This document shows, one piece after another, positions 1-10,099 of a stretch of 64,000 nt of DNA. The notes beneath the pieces were generated by a model, which was given only the letters and a program-made list of their open reading frames with translations, did not search any database and was not told where the DNA came from. Each line of letters starts with the position of its first letter. The first letter of the stretch is position 1. This DNA comes from Rusavskia elegans (Eukaryota; Ascomycota; Lecanoromycetes; Teloschistales; Teloschistaceae): assembly GCA_011316305.1 (NCBI GenBank), contig SAUG01000068.1, forward strand, positions 1-64,000, given 5' to 3'. The translations under genes were made by a program, and so were the position numbers.

Positions 1-254
1 TTTATTATAAAGTAATTAAAAAGAAAATAATAGAGACGTATTTAATAATTATATTAATAACTAACGAAAGAAACTATCTATAGAAGTAATAAATAATATA
101 TATAATAAAAATAGCCGTAAAAGCCGATAAATAGCTATTTACTAAAAGTTCTATCTAAAAAGGCGGCTATATCGGCTATAGGCGGCTATAGATAATTAGG
201 CTCGCTTATTTAACTAATCCTTTTATAGAACTCTATAGAGTCGTGGACGTAACA
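1..254 (-). mobile_element. Partial LTR of the same Ty3/Gypsy-like family as 9,352-12,696
   Basis: The reverse complement of this stretch, beginning at 254 with TGTTACGTCCACGACT, matches the first about 250 bases of the 409-bp LTRs at 9,352 and 12,288 along its length. Most differences are C/T or G/A, as expected after RIP. The copy is on the minus strand and runs off the left edge, so it may be a solo LTR or one end of a whole element. Confidence 0.85.
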
Positions 255-1084
255 AATAGATAGAAAGAAATTAGATACTAACTATATATCTTTATTAATA
301 AAACTCGAAATTTTAAAACGAATTCAGCTTCTAGTTATTAAATTATTTAAGGAACAAAAAAACTTTAAAACTTTTAATCGACGGTTGGTAGGGTTTGACA
401 GTCTTTTTTTCACTGACCAGGTTTATTTAATCTGGGGTACGCCAATAGCCGCCCTAATTCCGCATTACAGATCCGCCTGTCCATTTTTTTATCTGTATTC
501 TGATTGGCGTACTCCGTATCACTTGAAGAATCAATCCAGTTTCAATCCGAGCGTTGAAATTGGACCAATCAGCTTGCGCGCAACACAATCGTACAGGGTC
601 TAATTATGTCACTCTTCTTGGAAGTGGTCTATCGAGCAGTGATTCCTCACGCAACGTCAAAACTTCCGACGCCAATGACCTGTAAGCTCGACCTGCAAAG
701 ACGATCTGGAATTGATCTAGTAGTGACTCTGCCTCATGAGCGACTTCCTCTGCTTACGAGACCGAGCAGGCTTTTTCTCCTCTTCTACATACCTGTTCCT
801 CGATCTCGACGCAGGTTTCTCCGCCTTCTTCTCTCCTCCACCGCCTTCTCTTTCTCCGCCGCCTTCTCTTCATCCGCCGCCTTTTTTTCATCCGTCCCTT
901 TCTTTCCTCCACCGCCTTCTCTTTCTCCGCCGCATCCTTTGCCGCATCTTTCGCTGCGTCCTCCGCCATTTACCATGGATCAGCTTGATCCTTCTTATCC
1001 TCACGCATGTTCTACTCCTTCCAGCGTTTCTCAAGTTCTGGATGGTGGCAATACGGCGTCGCTGGCGGGGAGCTTGGTCAAGCC
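255..1084. other. Transition from RIP-scarred DNA to normal-composition DNA; no convincing gene
   Basis: AT-rich sequence continues to about 360 and then composition becomes ordinary. From 736 to 976 the sequence is strongly strand-biased (C/T-rich on plus, G/A-rich on minus) and open in several frames at once. That is typical of low-complexity DNA rather than of a gene. No start, intron set or domain could be defended here. Confidence 0.5.
832..975. repeat. Degenerate repeat of about 70 bp encoding Lys/Glu/Ala-rich residues on the minus strand
   Basis: The block CTCCACCGCCTTCTCTTT occurs near 836 and again near 905, each followed by related CCGCCGC-type sequence. On the minus strand it reads as AEKEKAVEER-like heptads, which would be a coiled coil. 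The two copies lie in different frames, one base apart, so the reading frame is broken. It may be the worn end of a coiled-coil gene or simply low-complexity DNA. Confidence 0.55.
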
Positions 1085-1501
1085 CTAGGATGTGGTCATC
1101 GCGATCTTCGGAGCGTAGACGTCGTCGCCGCGTCGTTGAGAGGCAGCAGGCTTGTTGTCAGCAAGGCTATTGGGAACATGATCATCTTCATGGAAAGCTT
1201 TCGTCTTGTTGATTGTATTGTACCCTTCTTCGACATTATAAATATCCTTCTGCTGGGCGCTGTCCACCTTCTCATTCGCAGCATCTAGTGTCGTATCTGC
1301 CCTGTTTTTGCCACCTACGCCGCCTCCTATACCTTTTCTTCCGCACTGTGATATTTCCTCCTTCTGCCCCTTCCCCCTCCTTGCAACCAGCGCCTTCGTT
1401 CTCACTACAGCATCTCGTTGGGGACCCGTCTCTCTGATCAAGGGAAGGCATGGGTGTCTTCTGGTACTGTTTTCATGCAATCGCCGGGGGTTATCCACCA
1501 A
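1085..1501 (-). CDS. Possible small hypothetical ORF (138 aa), weak
   Basis: A 138-codon minus-strand frame starting at 1,501. It shows no recognisable domain, signal peptide or membrane segment. It is rich in Lys, Arg, Asp and Asn, and it ends just before the repeat block at 832-975. If a real gene existed here it may have run on into the Lys/Glu/Ala-rich block, but that block is out of frame. It is listed only because it is the longest open frame in this gap; it could easily be chance. Confidence 0.2.
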   Translation of the reverse strand: MVDNPRRLHENSTRRHPCLPLIRETGPQRDAVVRTKALVARRGKGQKEEISQCGRKGIGGGVGGKNRADTTLDAANEKVDSAQQKDIYNVEEGYNTINKTKAFHEDDHVPNSLADNKPAASQRRGDDVYAPKIAMTTS

Positions 1502-1788
1502 TCCATTAGAGCGTCTTTGTATTTCAGTCTTATTGCAGGCTCATACAGCGGAGATGGACTACGAGGGCTGATGATACGAACTGGAGATATCACACGAACC
1601 TTGATCTGGGACTGGAGGTTCCATCGGATCAGTGAAAAGGTTTTAGAGGATTCCGTGCCACAATGTGTTCAAAACATGGTTTTCATCTAACCAGTAGTCT
1701 TCTATTCGCAACAATGGGCTATGCTCGAACCATTGAGATAGACCAACGAGTCCGTAATGCTCATCCAGATATACAAAGCCCAAGTATA

Positions 1789-3236
1789 TCAATCGCCAAT
1801 CAGACCTGTTCGCATCTTCTCCAGCTTCTCATTGAGAGCACGCAGCTTCATGATAACACCACGATCCTTCGCATCCCAACACTTTAGAGAGAACCGCTGT
1901 GATTGCAACATCCATGCCTTCGCACTGTCAACATCACTGAGATCCCGAAACTCCGTCGCGATCTGATGTTGACTCATGCCTAGGAAGCTATCCCCCACCC
2001 AGTCCTGTAGCTCCTGGCTGTATCTCTCGCCGTAGGCAATCAGCTCCTTGTTACGTTGGATAATCATGTCGAGAAGTTTGTCGACGCGGTCTCCCGGCTG
2101 GGGCCTGGTAGCAACGACAGACCTGGCAGGCTCGACCGGTCCAAGTAAGAACAGCACCTCGTCTCGAGTCTCGATGCAAATCCGACCAAAGTCTTTTGGA
2201 AGCAAGGGTTTCGCCTGACGTCTCTTGGAAACAGCGTTTCTGATGCGAGGAACAGCAGTCCCGATGAAGGCCCTTGTCAGGTAGTATTCCAGGGTCATCT
2301 TGCTGCTCCGTAACCCGTCGCCAATTGCCCGGATCTCTTCCGGTCGAATACCGAGATCCTTGAATGGTGGCCATAGTTCCTTGCAAAGGCACAATATCAG
2401 TTCAAGTCTTTCTGTACCTCGAATCTCGGAAGCATACATACCTCAATCTCCTTGATGATCATGATCTCGTCATCCGGCCAGATGTTCTGTCGGGTATCCA
2501 GCAGTCCCCGAATACCCACATTGTTTGGTGGCTGTGCATGAGTGTAGTCAGGGTCGACACTCGTTGCCGTATTGTATACCGCTTTCAGAATCCAGGGTTC
2601 GCGCTTGACGTTGTACTGCGCAACGAGGGCCGCGATCTCAGATGCCTTGCTGAAACTCCAAGGGACACGGATCTCAGATCGGTCATGAGACTTGTTACTA
2701 GAAAACGCCCCAGCAGCCTTAGCATGCAGGCCGTGGATATGCTCGCAGATGATGCCACTCCAAGTACTCTTTCGCCCTTCGATGGAAGTTGCCTGATCGT
2801 CTCTGAACTCCGAAAAGAAGTAGCACCTCTCGAGGGCTACCTTGTAGGCGTCACATAATCCGCCTACAGGGTCTACCAGAACATATGACTGGATCATTGT
2901 TGTTTTTGTAGCCACTGCAACAACGACCCGAAGAGCTTCGGTGTCAACTGGCAACACTAGTGGTTGCTTGTTCGCAGCGATCGCCAAACCTTTCATCCCG
3001 GTCTTTCGTATCTCAGTTGTCGGTGCCATACCTATCCATAGTACGATGAGAGTTCCCTCGCTATCCAGGTCCAGTTCCTCCACTGTAGGAGTCAACGAGG
3101 GAATCGTAAACGAAGCCGTTTCGTTGAAATTGTTGCTGGACACATTTCTGACGCGCAAACGTGTAAATTCCTGGCGATCCTCGATACCGCAATCGTAAGC
3201 TACTCCTCTGTAGTTGAATGCCCGATCCGTAGCCAT
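1789..3236 (-). CDS. Unrecognised two-exon protein, 461 aa
   Basis: I do not recognise this family. Exon 1 is 3,236-2,442 and exon 2 is 2,379-1,789. The 62-bp intron begins GTATGT, has an ACTGAT branch-like site and ends GCAAG; splicing is phase 0 and joins two long open frames in register. The start at 3,236 (MATDRAF) is preferred. An in-frame ATG 75 bases upstream would add a hydrophobic stretch and cannot be excluded. The N-terminal half looks beta-rich. The C-terminal half is charged and helical, ending in a Lys/Glu/Leu-rich segment (NEKLEKMRTG). No clear signal peptide is seen with the chosen start. It is transcribed away from the gene at 3,925, and the pair sits alone between two RIP-scarred repeats, so it may be lineage-specific. 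Confidence 0.7.
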
Positions 3237-3591
3237 GTTGACTGCAGTACTTTTTAGTGTTAGTGGCCAGAAGACTGGAGCGAGCGAAAGAACAACTGAC
3301 GAGAGTAACAACAGCCGAGACAGGTCGACGATCGAGGTAAGACAAACTGCCGAGAAAACAGAAGATTAGAGCAAGCAACAGAACAGCCACCGAGGAACTG
3401 GATGGCTGAACGGTAGGCGGTGTTGAAGTAGGTTCCGACAGAATGCCATTAAACGTTGGAGTTAAGAGCAGAGTTCGAAAGACTAAGACTGGTAAGAAAG
3501 TATCAGATTTTTCAAACAGAAAAACAGATTCCGTGATAACGTGTCAACATCCAGTGAATTGATGACGATCGCCCACCTGACCTATCTGATC

Positions 3592-3845
3592 ACCTCACTT
3601 CCTGAAGATCACTTCACTTCTTGAAGATTACCTCACTTCTGGACTTTGACTTTATCCAAACCTAACTTATATAGACCCTGCTATTTACAATAGCATTGAT
3701 TGGTATACAGCCTTGACTTACTTCTGAAAACTATCTCGTTTCTGAAGATTATTTCACTTCTGAAGATCAACTTACTTCTGAAGAATACTTTACTTCCGAA
3801 GGTTGCTTCATTTCCGAAGATTATCTCACTTCTGAAATTTTATCA
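3592..3845. repeat. 18-bp repeat array in a divergent promoter / 5' leader
   Basis: Imperfect units of the form TTCTGAAGATTAYYTCAC recur every 18 bases. About three copies lie at 3,598-3,650 and about seven at 3,722-3,845, on either side of a TATA box. Read in one plus-strand frame the array would encode LLK/FLK-type hexapeptides, but this lies upstream of the better start at 3,925. The GAAGAT core is the most constant part. It could be a binding-site array for the flanking genes or a simple minisatellite. Confidence 0.75.
3665..3676 (+). promoter_or_regulatory. Probable TATA box for the gene at 3,925
   Basis: CTTATATAGACC lies about 255 bases before the chosen start codon and between the two blocks of the 18-bp array. 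With initiation 30-60 bases downstream it would give a 5' leader of about 200 bases containing most of the repeats. Confidence 0.45.
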
Positions 3846-3924
3846 CCTCCAACTCCCACATTCATATCGTTTGGAAGGTTATACTATCTTGAATCGTTCT
3901 CTTTCCCCGAACCTGATCACAATA

Positions 3925-5166
3925 ATGTCATCGAAGGCCAAGATGTTCGACCGACCGCCCAAATCAATTACAGAAGCAATAGCAATCATTACGAATCCAG
4001 ATGTTCTACCGCCGGCAGGTATGCGCCTATCAGACTACCATTTCGTTCGATGTGCACGATCGACCTTGGATGGCCCAACCTTGGCCTCACGCTACCCACA
4101 TGACTTCGCCCCGGATAAAACACCTGTCCCCACACGTGTCAATCGTGGACATGCCTTTATCAAGGAGGGCCCACTTGGCCCGTCCAGACGATCACATTAC
4201 GCCATCCTCTATGGGAAATACCAAATGATCGGAGCACAGGGACTCAAGGCAGGACTCTCTTCCACCAAACCAGGGCATGTCTCCATCAATAGCGAACTCG
4301 GCCTCGGCGATGTATGCAAGGAGGGGCCGATGGTCTTTAAGTATACAGACAGCGAAGATGAAGAGGATGGACCTGAAGAGGATGCAGCGGGAGCTAGAAA
4401 ATGGGAAGATGGAGGGGCTGCGGAGACATCCGAAGACTCAGACGGTGATGATGATGATGAAGAGGATAGCGAGAGCACAACAGAGGACTCAGCAGGGGAC
4501 ATAAGCGATGAAGAAGAAGATGTCGGGACAGGCGGAAAGCACGATAAAGACGCGCTACAAGTATCATCGAGATCTTCGAGCTCATCATCATCGAGCTCCT
4601 CGACACACCCACCTGAGGTCAGAACATCAAGGCCAAGAGAATCTGCGCCTGCCAAGCGGAAAGCCCCGAGCAGTGTTTCTGGATCTGGTCACAGAAGCAA
4701 GAAGCCGCGTTACACCGGACCAGACTTATTCTCTACGGTGACCAAGCTAGAACGCGAGGTCATCGGCATGCAAGATTCTCTTTCGGAATCAACTGTGGCA
4801 GCGTCGGCGACCATAACCCGGAACTCGTCGACATCCGCAAAGCTCAAGCGGGTCTTCGCTGAACTACAAGGATTGAAGGAATCATGGCCGAGTGGGGTGG
4901 AAGGAAACGCGACAGTCATCGCTGAAGCCAAGCCTAAGAAATCGAGGAAAACCGCGAAGCCCGACAGGAGAGTGAGGAAGAGAGAAGACGCCGGGGAAGA
5001 GACGCGAAGGATGCGAGATGAAGCGGAGGGGGAGGAAGCGAGGAAGTTGAAGGAAGACCAGGATAAGGTGAAGGCAAAGCCGGACAGCGGCAGGGGCCAA
5101 GGTAAAGAGCAGAAGGCAGTCACAGGTGGGAACGAGACCAAAGAGTGCGACAACAGCGGAGCCTAG
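3925..5166 (+). CDS. Unrecognised acidic/Ser-rich/Lys-rich protein, 413 aa, probably nuclear
   Basis: The frame is open from 3,700, but the first 75 codons only translate the 18-bp repeat array. The start at 3,925 (MSSKAKMFDRPPKS) follows the probable leader and is preferred. Residues 1 to about 135 look globular. Next come a Glu/Asp-rich acidic stretch, a Ser-rich stretch, and basic clusters (AKRKAPSS and RSKKPR) that resemble nuclear localisation signals. The tail is strongly Lys/Glu/Arg-rich and probably coiled. No catalytic domain is visible. It is divergent from the gene at 1,789-3,236 and shares about 690 bases of promoter with it. A late intron near 5,120 that would extend the basic tail is possible but unproven. 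Confidence 0.65.
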   Translation: MSSKAKMFDRPPKSITEAIAIITNPDVLPPAGMRLSDYHFVRCARSTLDGPTLASRYPHDFAPDKTPVPTRVNRGHAFIKEGPLGPSRRSHYAILYGKYQMIGAQGLKAGLSSTKPGHVSINSELGLGDVCKEGPMVFKYTDSEDEEDGPEEDAAGARKWEDGGAAETSEDSDGDDDDEEDSESTTEDSAGDISDEEEDVGTGGKHDKDALQVSSRSSSSSSSSSSTHPPEVRTSRPRESAPAKRKAPSSVSGSGHRSKKPRYTGPDLFSTVTKLEREVIGMQDSLSESTVAASATITRNSSTSAKLKRVFAELQGLKESWPSGVEGNATVIAEAKPKKSRKTAKPDRRVRKREDAGEETRRMRDEAEGEEARKLKEDQDKVKAKPDSGRGQGKEQKAVTGGNETKECDNSGA

Positions 5167-5725
5167 AAAGAAGGAGAGCAGGGCAAAAACCGAGGCCAAC
5201 ACCAGGCGAAATGAGTCGCAGGATACGATGGAAAAGAGGCACAAGAAGAAAATAAAAAGTCAGAGCAAGGCAAATCATCAGGATGAGGATGGAAATATGG
5301 ATGGTTCCAACACGATGGCGTGTGGAGGGCCAATATACAATTGCTCCCGTTGAAGACAGATTTCCATTCAGTATAGACTTCAATTCCGCCAATCTTTTCC
5401 GTTGCTCGCACGGGCCAATATGCCAGCAGATATGATAGCTGTTCTGTGATAATACTCGAGCATCTCATTGGGACATAATCTTGCTGCTACAGTACTGTTT
5501 ACTATCAGTTAACAATCGAAGCTCTCGATGAATGCACTTTGGAACACACACACATGTATCATAAAAGCAACAGAGTCATCATAGTATTTGGTTGAGATTT
5601 GCTGTACTACTCCTTTGCGGTCTCGGTGGCGCTCGAACGATTGGATGACGGAACGGGAACGGAACGGGACGTCCCGCTAATTTGGCCAATCATCGTGACA
5701 ATGCATCCTGAGAGCGTCAGAAGTC
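5167..5725. other. Intergenic; nothing recognised
   Basis: Ordinary composition up to the left target duplication of the MULE at 5,726. Basic, Lys-rich frames just after 5,166 look like out-of-frame continuation of the previous gene. No RNA gene or further coding signal is seen. Confidence 0.5.
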
Positions 5726-5734
5726 GGATTTCCC
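5726..5734. repeat. Left 9-bp target-site duplication of the MULE
   Basis: GGATTTCCC, identical to 15,122-15,130 and directly outside the left inverted repeat. Confidence 0.9.
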
Positions 5735-5846
5735 CGTTATATCTTCGGGGCGTAAGAAACTATCGCAAGACCTTAGCGGGCGTAAGAAGCGGAAACGCTA
5801 TATTACTTCCGTAAAGGTCTATATCTAATTATAAGTATTTTTTTCT
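5735..5846 (+). repeat. Left terminal inverted repeat of the MULE
   Basis: Matches the reverse complement of 15,010-15,121 over about 103 bases, with similarity fading over the last several. Differences are mostly C/T: the left copy reads GCGTAAG where the right copy keeps GCGCAAG, so the left copy was hit harder by RIP. Within the repeat the motif GGGCGYAAGAARC occurs twice, about 35 bases apart, which could be a transposase-binding repeat. Confidence 0.9.
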
Positions 5847-6839
5847 TTTATACCGTTCGACTAGTAACCTTTTATAATTAATTTAACTATTATATAAACT
5901 ATCGTCTATATCTTTTTATCTTTTTTTCTATATTATCTTTTTTTTCTATCTTTTTTCCTATATTATATACGATTTCTATTTCTTTAATATCTATATTACC
6001 GCCGGCGCCGTCTTTTACTATTATTTAAACCTTTTTTTTTTCCTTTTCTTTTTCTTCTATCTATAATAGCTGCCGTTTAGGTCTTTTATTTTAAATTAGA
6101 TAAAGAATACTATACTACTATACGAAAGGTCGTTAATATAATACTTTCTAAATATCTGCTTCTATTAATAAATCGTAAAAAATTCTTTATTACCGATACC
6201 GTTTATAAATACTTCCTAAATTATTTCTATTTCTAAAACTTCTACGTTATTTATACTAAAAGCGGTAGATTCGTCGGTATTAAATAAAAAACCTACTAGT
6301 ATATCTATTATAGAAAAGATATTAAAAATTCTAGAAAATTCGAACTTTATATAATTTATAATAAAGAAGATATAATTATTTTAGAATATAAATAGGAGAA
6401 TATATATATTAACGCGAAAGACTATTAGTAGAGGTATTCTATTATTAAACGACGGTTTTCATAGAATCTAAATTTAGGTCTATAATAGATTATAAATATA
6501 AAGTAAAAAAATCTAGAATATTTTTATAGTATAATACTAGATTCTTTAAAGTATTTCTAATATAAAAATCGCTATTCCGATACCGCTAGAATAATAGAGC
6601 TAGTAAGAGTATATTATATTATCTAGCTTATATTTTTCTTTAATAATCGAATATTCGGCGTAATAAATTAAACGTTAGATATAAAGCTATATATTAATAG
6701 AAAGAAATATTATAATTTTATTCTATCGGCTATTCGAAACCGCGAGGAAATTATTAAAAGTCTTTTTATAGCTTTTTAAAATAATAGGTAGACTATATAT
6801 ATTTACTATAACTATAAACGTAACGCCTAGAAAATTATA

Positions 6840-7860
6840 GTTAAAAAAATAATCTAATAGATTTTTATTATTAATAAAATATAAAATAGATTTGCTAAAC
6901 GTTTCTATAGCGACTTTATACTATAGTTCGATACTATATTTAGTACGAATGATTTTAAAATATTCTTTTTTATTACTATTAGTATTACGAATTATAATAG
7001 GATTTTTCCTATAGTATTTTCCTTTTATCTAAACGAGAACTAGTAAATAATCGAATTCTTTTTTATTTATATAAATAACGAGATTTTTAATAATTATCTT
7101 GGATTCTATATATATATTACGGATTAAAACTCGGGAATATAAATAGTATTAGATAATTTTACGGTTTATATATAGCGGTAACTATACGAATTTTATACTA
7201 TATCGATAATAATAACGAAAATCTTAAAGTCGAAAGATTATAATAAAGAGTAAATTTTCTCTAGATAAATATATAGTAGTAAAAAGGTGCTAATTATATA
7301 TTAAAAGGCGGAAAAACGGTTTTAAAGATTTTATATAAGCCTATATTAAATCTACGACCGAAAATAATTTTACTACTAATCGTTAGATATTTATAAATAC
7401 TTTTAGACTATCTAAATAGCGATATATTAATAAAATATAGTAATTAAAGGAAATAATAACTATTCGCTACTATATTAAAAATTATTATAATCTAGAATAT
7501 AATTTAACGTAGAGAAACGAACGTATATATTCTATACTATAATCGGCTACTAGCTTTTAGATAATTTTAGAAAAATCTATAAAAGCTATAGCTAATACCT
7601 TAGAAATTTAGTATTGCGCGGTTAAAGAAAATAATAATAAAACTCGCCGAATTTAATCTAAAATTATATCGAATACTATATTTTAATTTCTAATCTTTTA
7701 TATTACTATTTTCGCGATTAAAAGAATTAATAAAAAATATAAACAGGTACTAAATATAGTTAAAACTAATAAAAATAAAAATAAAATCCCGGAATACTAT
7801 TATAAAAATAAAGTTAGATATTAATTTCTTTATAGATACCTATTACTACGTTCCGCTCGC
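6840..7860 (+). pseudogene. RIP-destroyed MULE transposase (DDE core and possible SWIM-like finger)
   Basis: Around 6,927 the frame reads FDT followed by S-T-N. This is followed by ITNYNRIFP and FSF, the spacing of the first catalytic Asp block in MULE transposases. A second Asp (ITD) lies at 7,122-7,124, exactly 64 codons after the first at 6,930-6,932 and in the same frame. The stop codons between them are TAG and TAA where CAG or CAA would fit, as C-to-T RIP produces. Near 7,790-7,850, in another frame, a Y-R-Y context resembles the end of a SWIM zinc finger whose Cys and His codons were mutated to Tyr. The third catalytic residue was not located. The gene probably extends from about 6.1 to 8.4 kb, with a Lys-rich tail near 8,230-8,400, but ends cannot be set. 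Confidence 0.75.
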
Positions 7861-9095
7861 CGAAAAATATATATTTTACTAGAATTAGTTTATTTCCGAT
7901 AGTTTATCGATAGCGACGATCTAATTACTACGTAATAAAAGTTTAAAACTTTTAATAATAGAGATATTAATCTAGATATCTCTAGGTCTATACGGGACCG
8001 TAGTAAAGATACGATATTAAATATAACTATTAGATTCTATAATTTTTTTAAAAAATTCCTCCGGTTTTTTACCGATAAAATTTCGATATAAATCGAAACT
8101 ATAGTAGATAATTATATATATACCGACGATAATCTAGAAATCTTTTTTCTAGTTCCTAAATTAATCCGGAAGAAAAAAAAGCTCTAATAGGCGAAATTTT
8201 ATAGTAAAACTAACTAGCGAACGATAACAGTTCTAGAAATTACTAAGAAAAAAGCTAAAAAATAAAAGAATTAGATAAAAAAAATAGCGGAGGCGGTAGA
8301 GAAAATAAAGAAAATAGAAAAAAAAGCTACTAATACGTATATAACTACGTAGAAAAAAGCTATAAAAATTAGTAGAACTTTTTAATAATAATAATAGACG
8401 GTTTAATAAATTTATTAGCAGCGAGATTACGTATTAACTACGCTAGCGCCGATAGAATATCTTTCTACTAATAGAATATTTATATTTTAATAAACGTTTT
8501 AGAAAGTTTAATATATTATACCGTAATATTAAACGCCGATAGGATTTCCTTTTTTTTAATAACAATCCTATTTCTAATAATTGTAGTAGAAAATATCTTT
8601 AAATTCTACGTTTTTATTTTATATTTAGTAATATAATTAGTAGCTAAATATCTATAACTATTCGGAGACGATTTCTAGATATATACTACTATTTCCCGCT
8701 CTATAGTTTACTAATCCCGCTGCTATAAAATCTAATCTTGCTATTTAGTCTACTATTTAGACCGTTCCTATAAAATATTTAATATTTTTATCTATTTTTT
8801 AAACTCCGCCGCTTCGCTAGTTCGCTTCTATAAAACTTCCGCTTTTTCTACTTTTTTAAATAAGATTTTTTATATTTTAACTGTTAAATCCAAGCTTTCT
8901 AGCGTATATATTTTATATAGAGAATATAAAAGCGTTTCTAGCTTCTAATATTTCGAAAACTTTGCCTAAAAATAATTTATAGTTTTAAAAATAAGATAAC
9001 CTCGTATTAGAGATATTAAAAATTCTAATATCTTTATTTTTATTTTTTCTACTATCTTTTCGGTTTCTATTTCCGCCTATAGCTCTATAAATATA

Positions 9096-9275
9096 TCAGC
9101 ATTTTCCAAAACCGATTTGAAATCGGTTTCAGCCGTTTTAGCTATCTCAGCCGGTTCTCAGCCGGTACCGGCTAAAAGCGGCTTATTAGCCGGTTTCGGA
9201 TATACCCGAAGCTACGTAGCTGCGCGGCTAAAACGGCTAAGACGGCTAAACGGCTAAAACGGCTAAAAAGATTTA
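9096..9275. repeat. Foldback with tandem CGGCTAAA units inside the MULE
   Basis: The right part holds four or five tandem copies of ACGGCTAA-like units (9,215-9,265). The left part holds their inverted counterparts (CAGCCGTTTTAGC near 9,144) and a short palindrome ACCGATTTGAAATCGGT near 9,111. Unlike the DNA around it, this segment keeps several CA and TG dinucleotides. It can fold into a long imperfect hairpin. It lies about 75 bases before the nested LTR element. Confidence 0.6.
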
Positions 9276-9351
9276 GAAATTCGATTTTAAATTTATTTAA
9301 ATCTTTATTAGTAGTTAGTAGATCTATATACGCCTATATATAACGCTAGAC

Positions 9352-9760
9352 TGTTACGTCCACGATTTTATAGAATTCTATAGAAAGATTAGTTAAATAA
9401 ACGAGCTTAATTATCTATAGCCGTCTATAGCCGATATAGCCGTTTTTTTAGATAGGACTTTTAGTAGATAGCTATTTATCGGCTTTTATAGCTACTTTTA
9501 TTATATATATTATTTATTATTTCTATAGATAATTTCTTTCGTTAATTATTAATATAATTATTAAATACGTTTCTACTATTCTCTTTTTAATTATTTTATA
9601 ACGAAGATATTTTATAATATTATAACCGTACCTCTGCGGCTATATAGAATTAGTTATAATAATTTATACTAGAATTTCTATAATATTTAGTAGCTCGGAC
9701 TATATTTATAGCTATAGCTAAATTCTAATATAACGCCTTTTAATATATAGGAATATTATA
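9352..9760 (+). repeat. Left LTR (409 bp)
   Basis: Aligns over its full length with 12,288-12,696. In the first 40 bases all differences are transitions (C/T or G/A), as RIP gives. The same sequence in reverse is at 1-254. Confidence 0.9.
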
Positions 9761-10099
9761 TTTTAACGATTTACTATATTAGTTTTATTATCCCGATCTA
9801 TAGATCGAAGCGATATTATTAAAATAGTAATACTAAATATCTATAAAAGAAATAAAAAATCTTTAAAACTATAGATTATTTAAATAAATATCTACTTTAT
9901 ATTATATATAAACTAATTTCCGAATAAAATAGTTAAAATTCTATTTATAATATTATATCTAGAAAAGACTACCTTTAATTAGATCTAGCTCTATATAAAA
10001 GATTACTTTAATAATCCGGAAGAATAGAAAAAAAATAAAATATTATAGATTTTCTATATCTTTAGTAATTTTATTATAGCTATAAAAAAAGCCTTTAGA

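Noticed and set aside
606..1212. Two overlapping plus-strand frames of about 160 codons, rich in Pro, Ser and Phe
   Set aside because: They come from a C/T-rich low-complexity block open in several frames; no start context or introns support a gene.
4209..4655. 148-codon minus-strand frame inside the gene at 3,925-5,166
   Set aside because: It is the Ser-rich complement of the acidic stretch of the real gene; the plus frame is longer and has nuclear-type motifs.
5728..5732. Alternative 5-bp target duplication ATTTC with TIR starting CCCGTTAT
   Set aside because: The longer 9-bp duplication GGATTTCCC with TIR starting CGTTAT fits both ends perfectly and matches the MULE transposase.
9100..9275. 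CRISPR-like array of CGGCTAAA units
   Set aside because: Units are contiguous with no unique spacers, and the host is a eukaryote.
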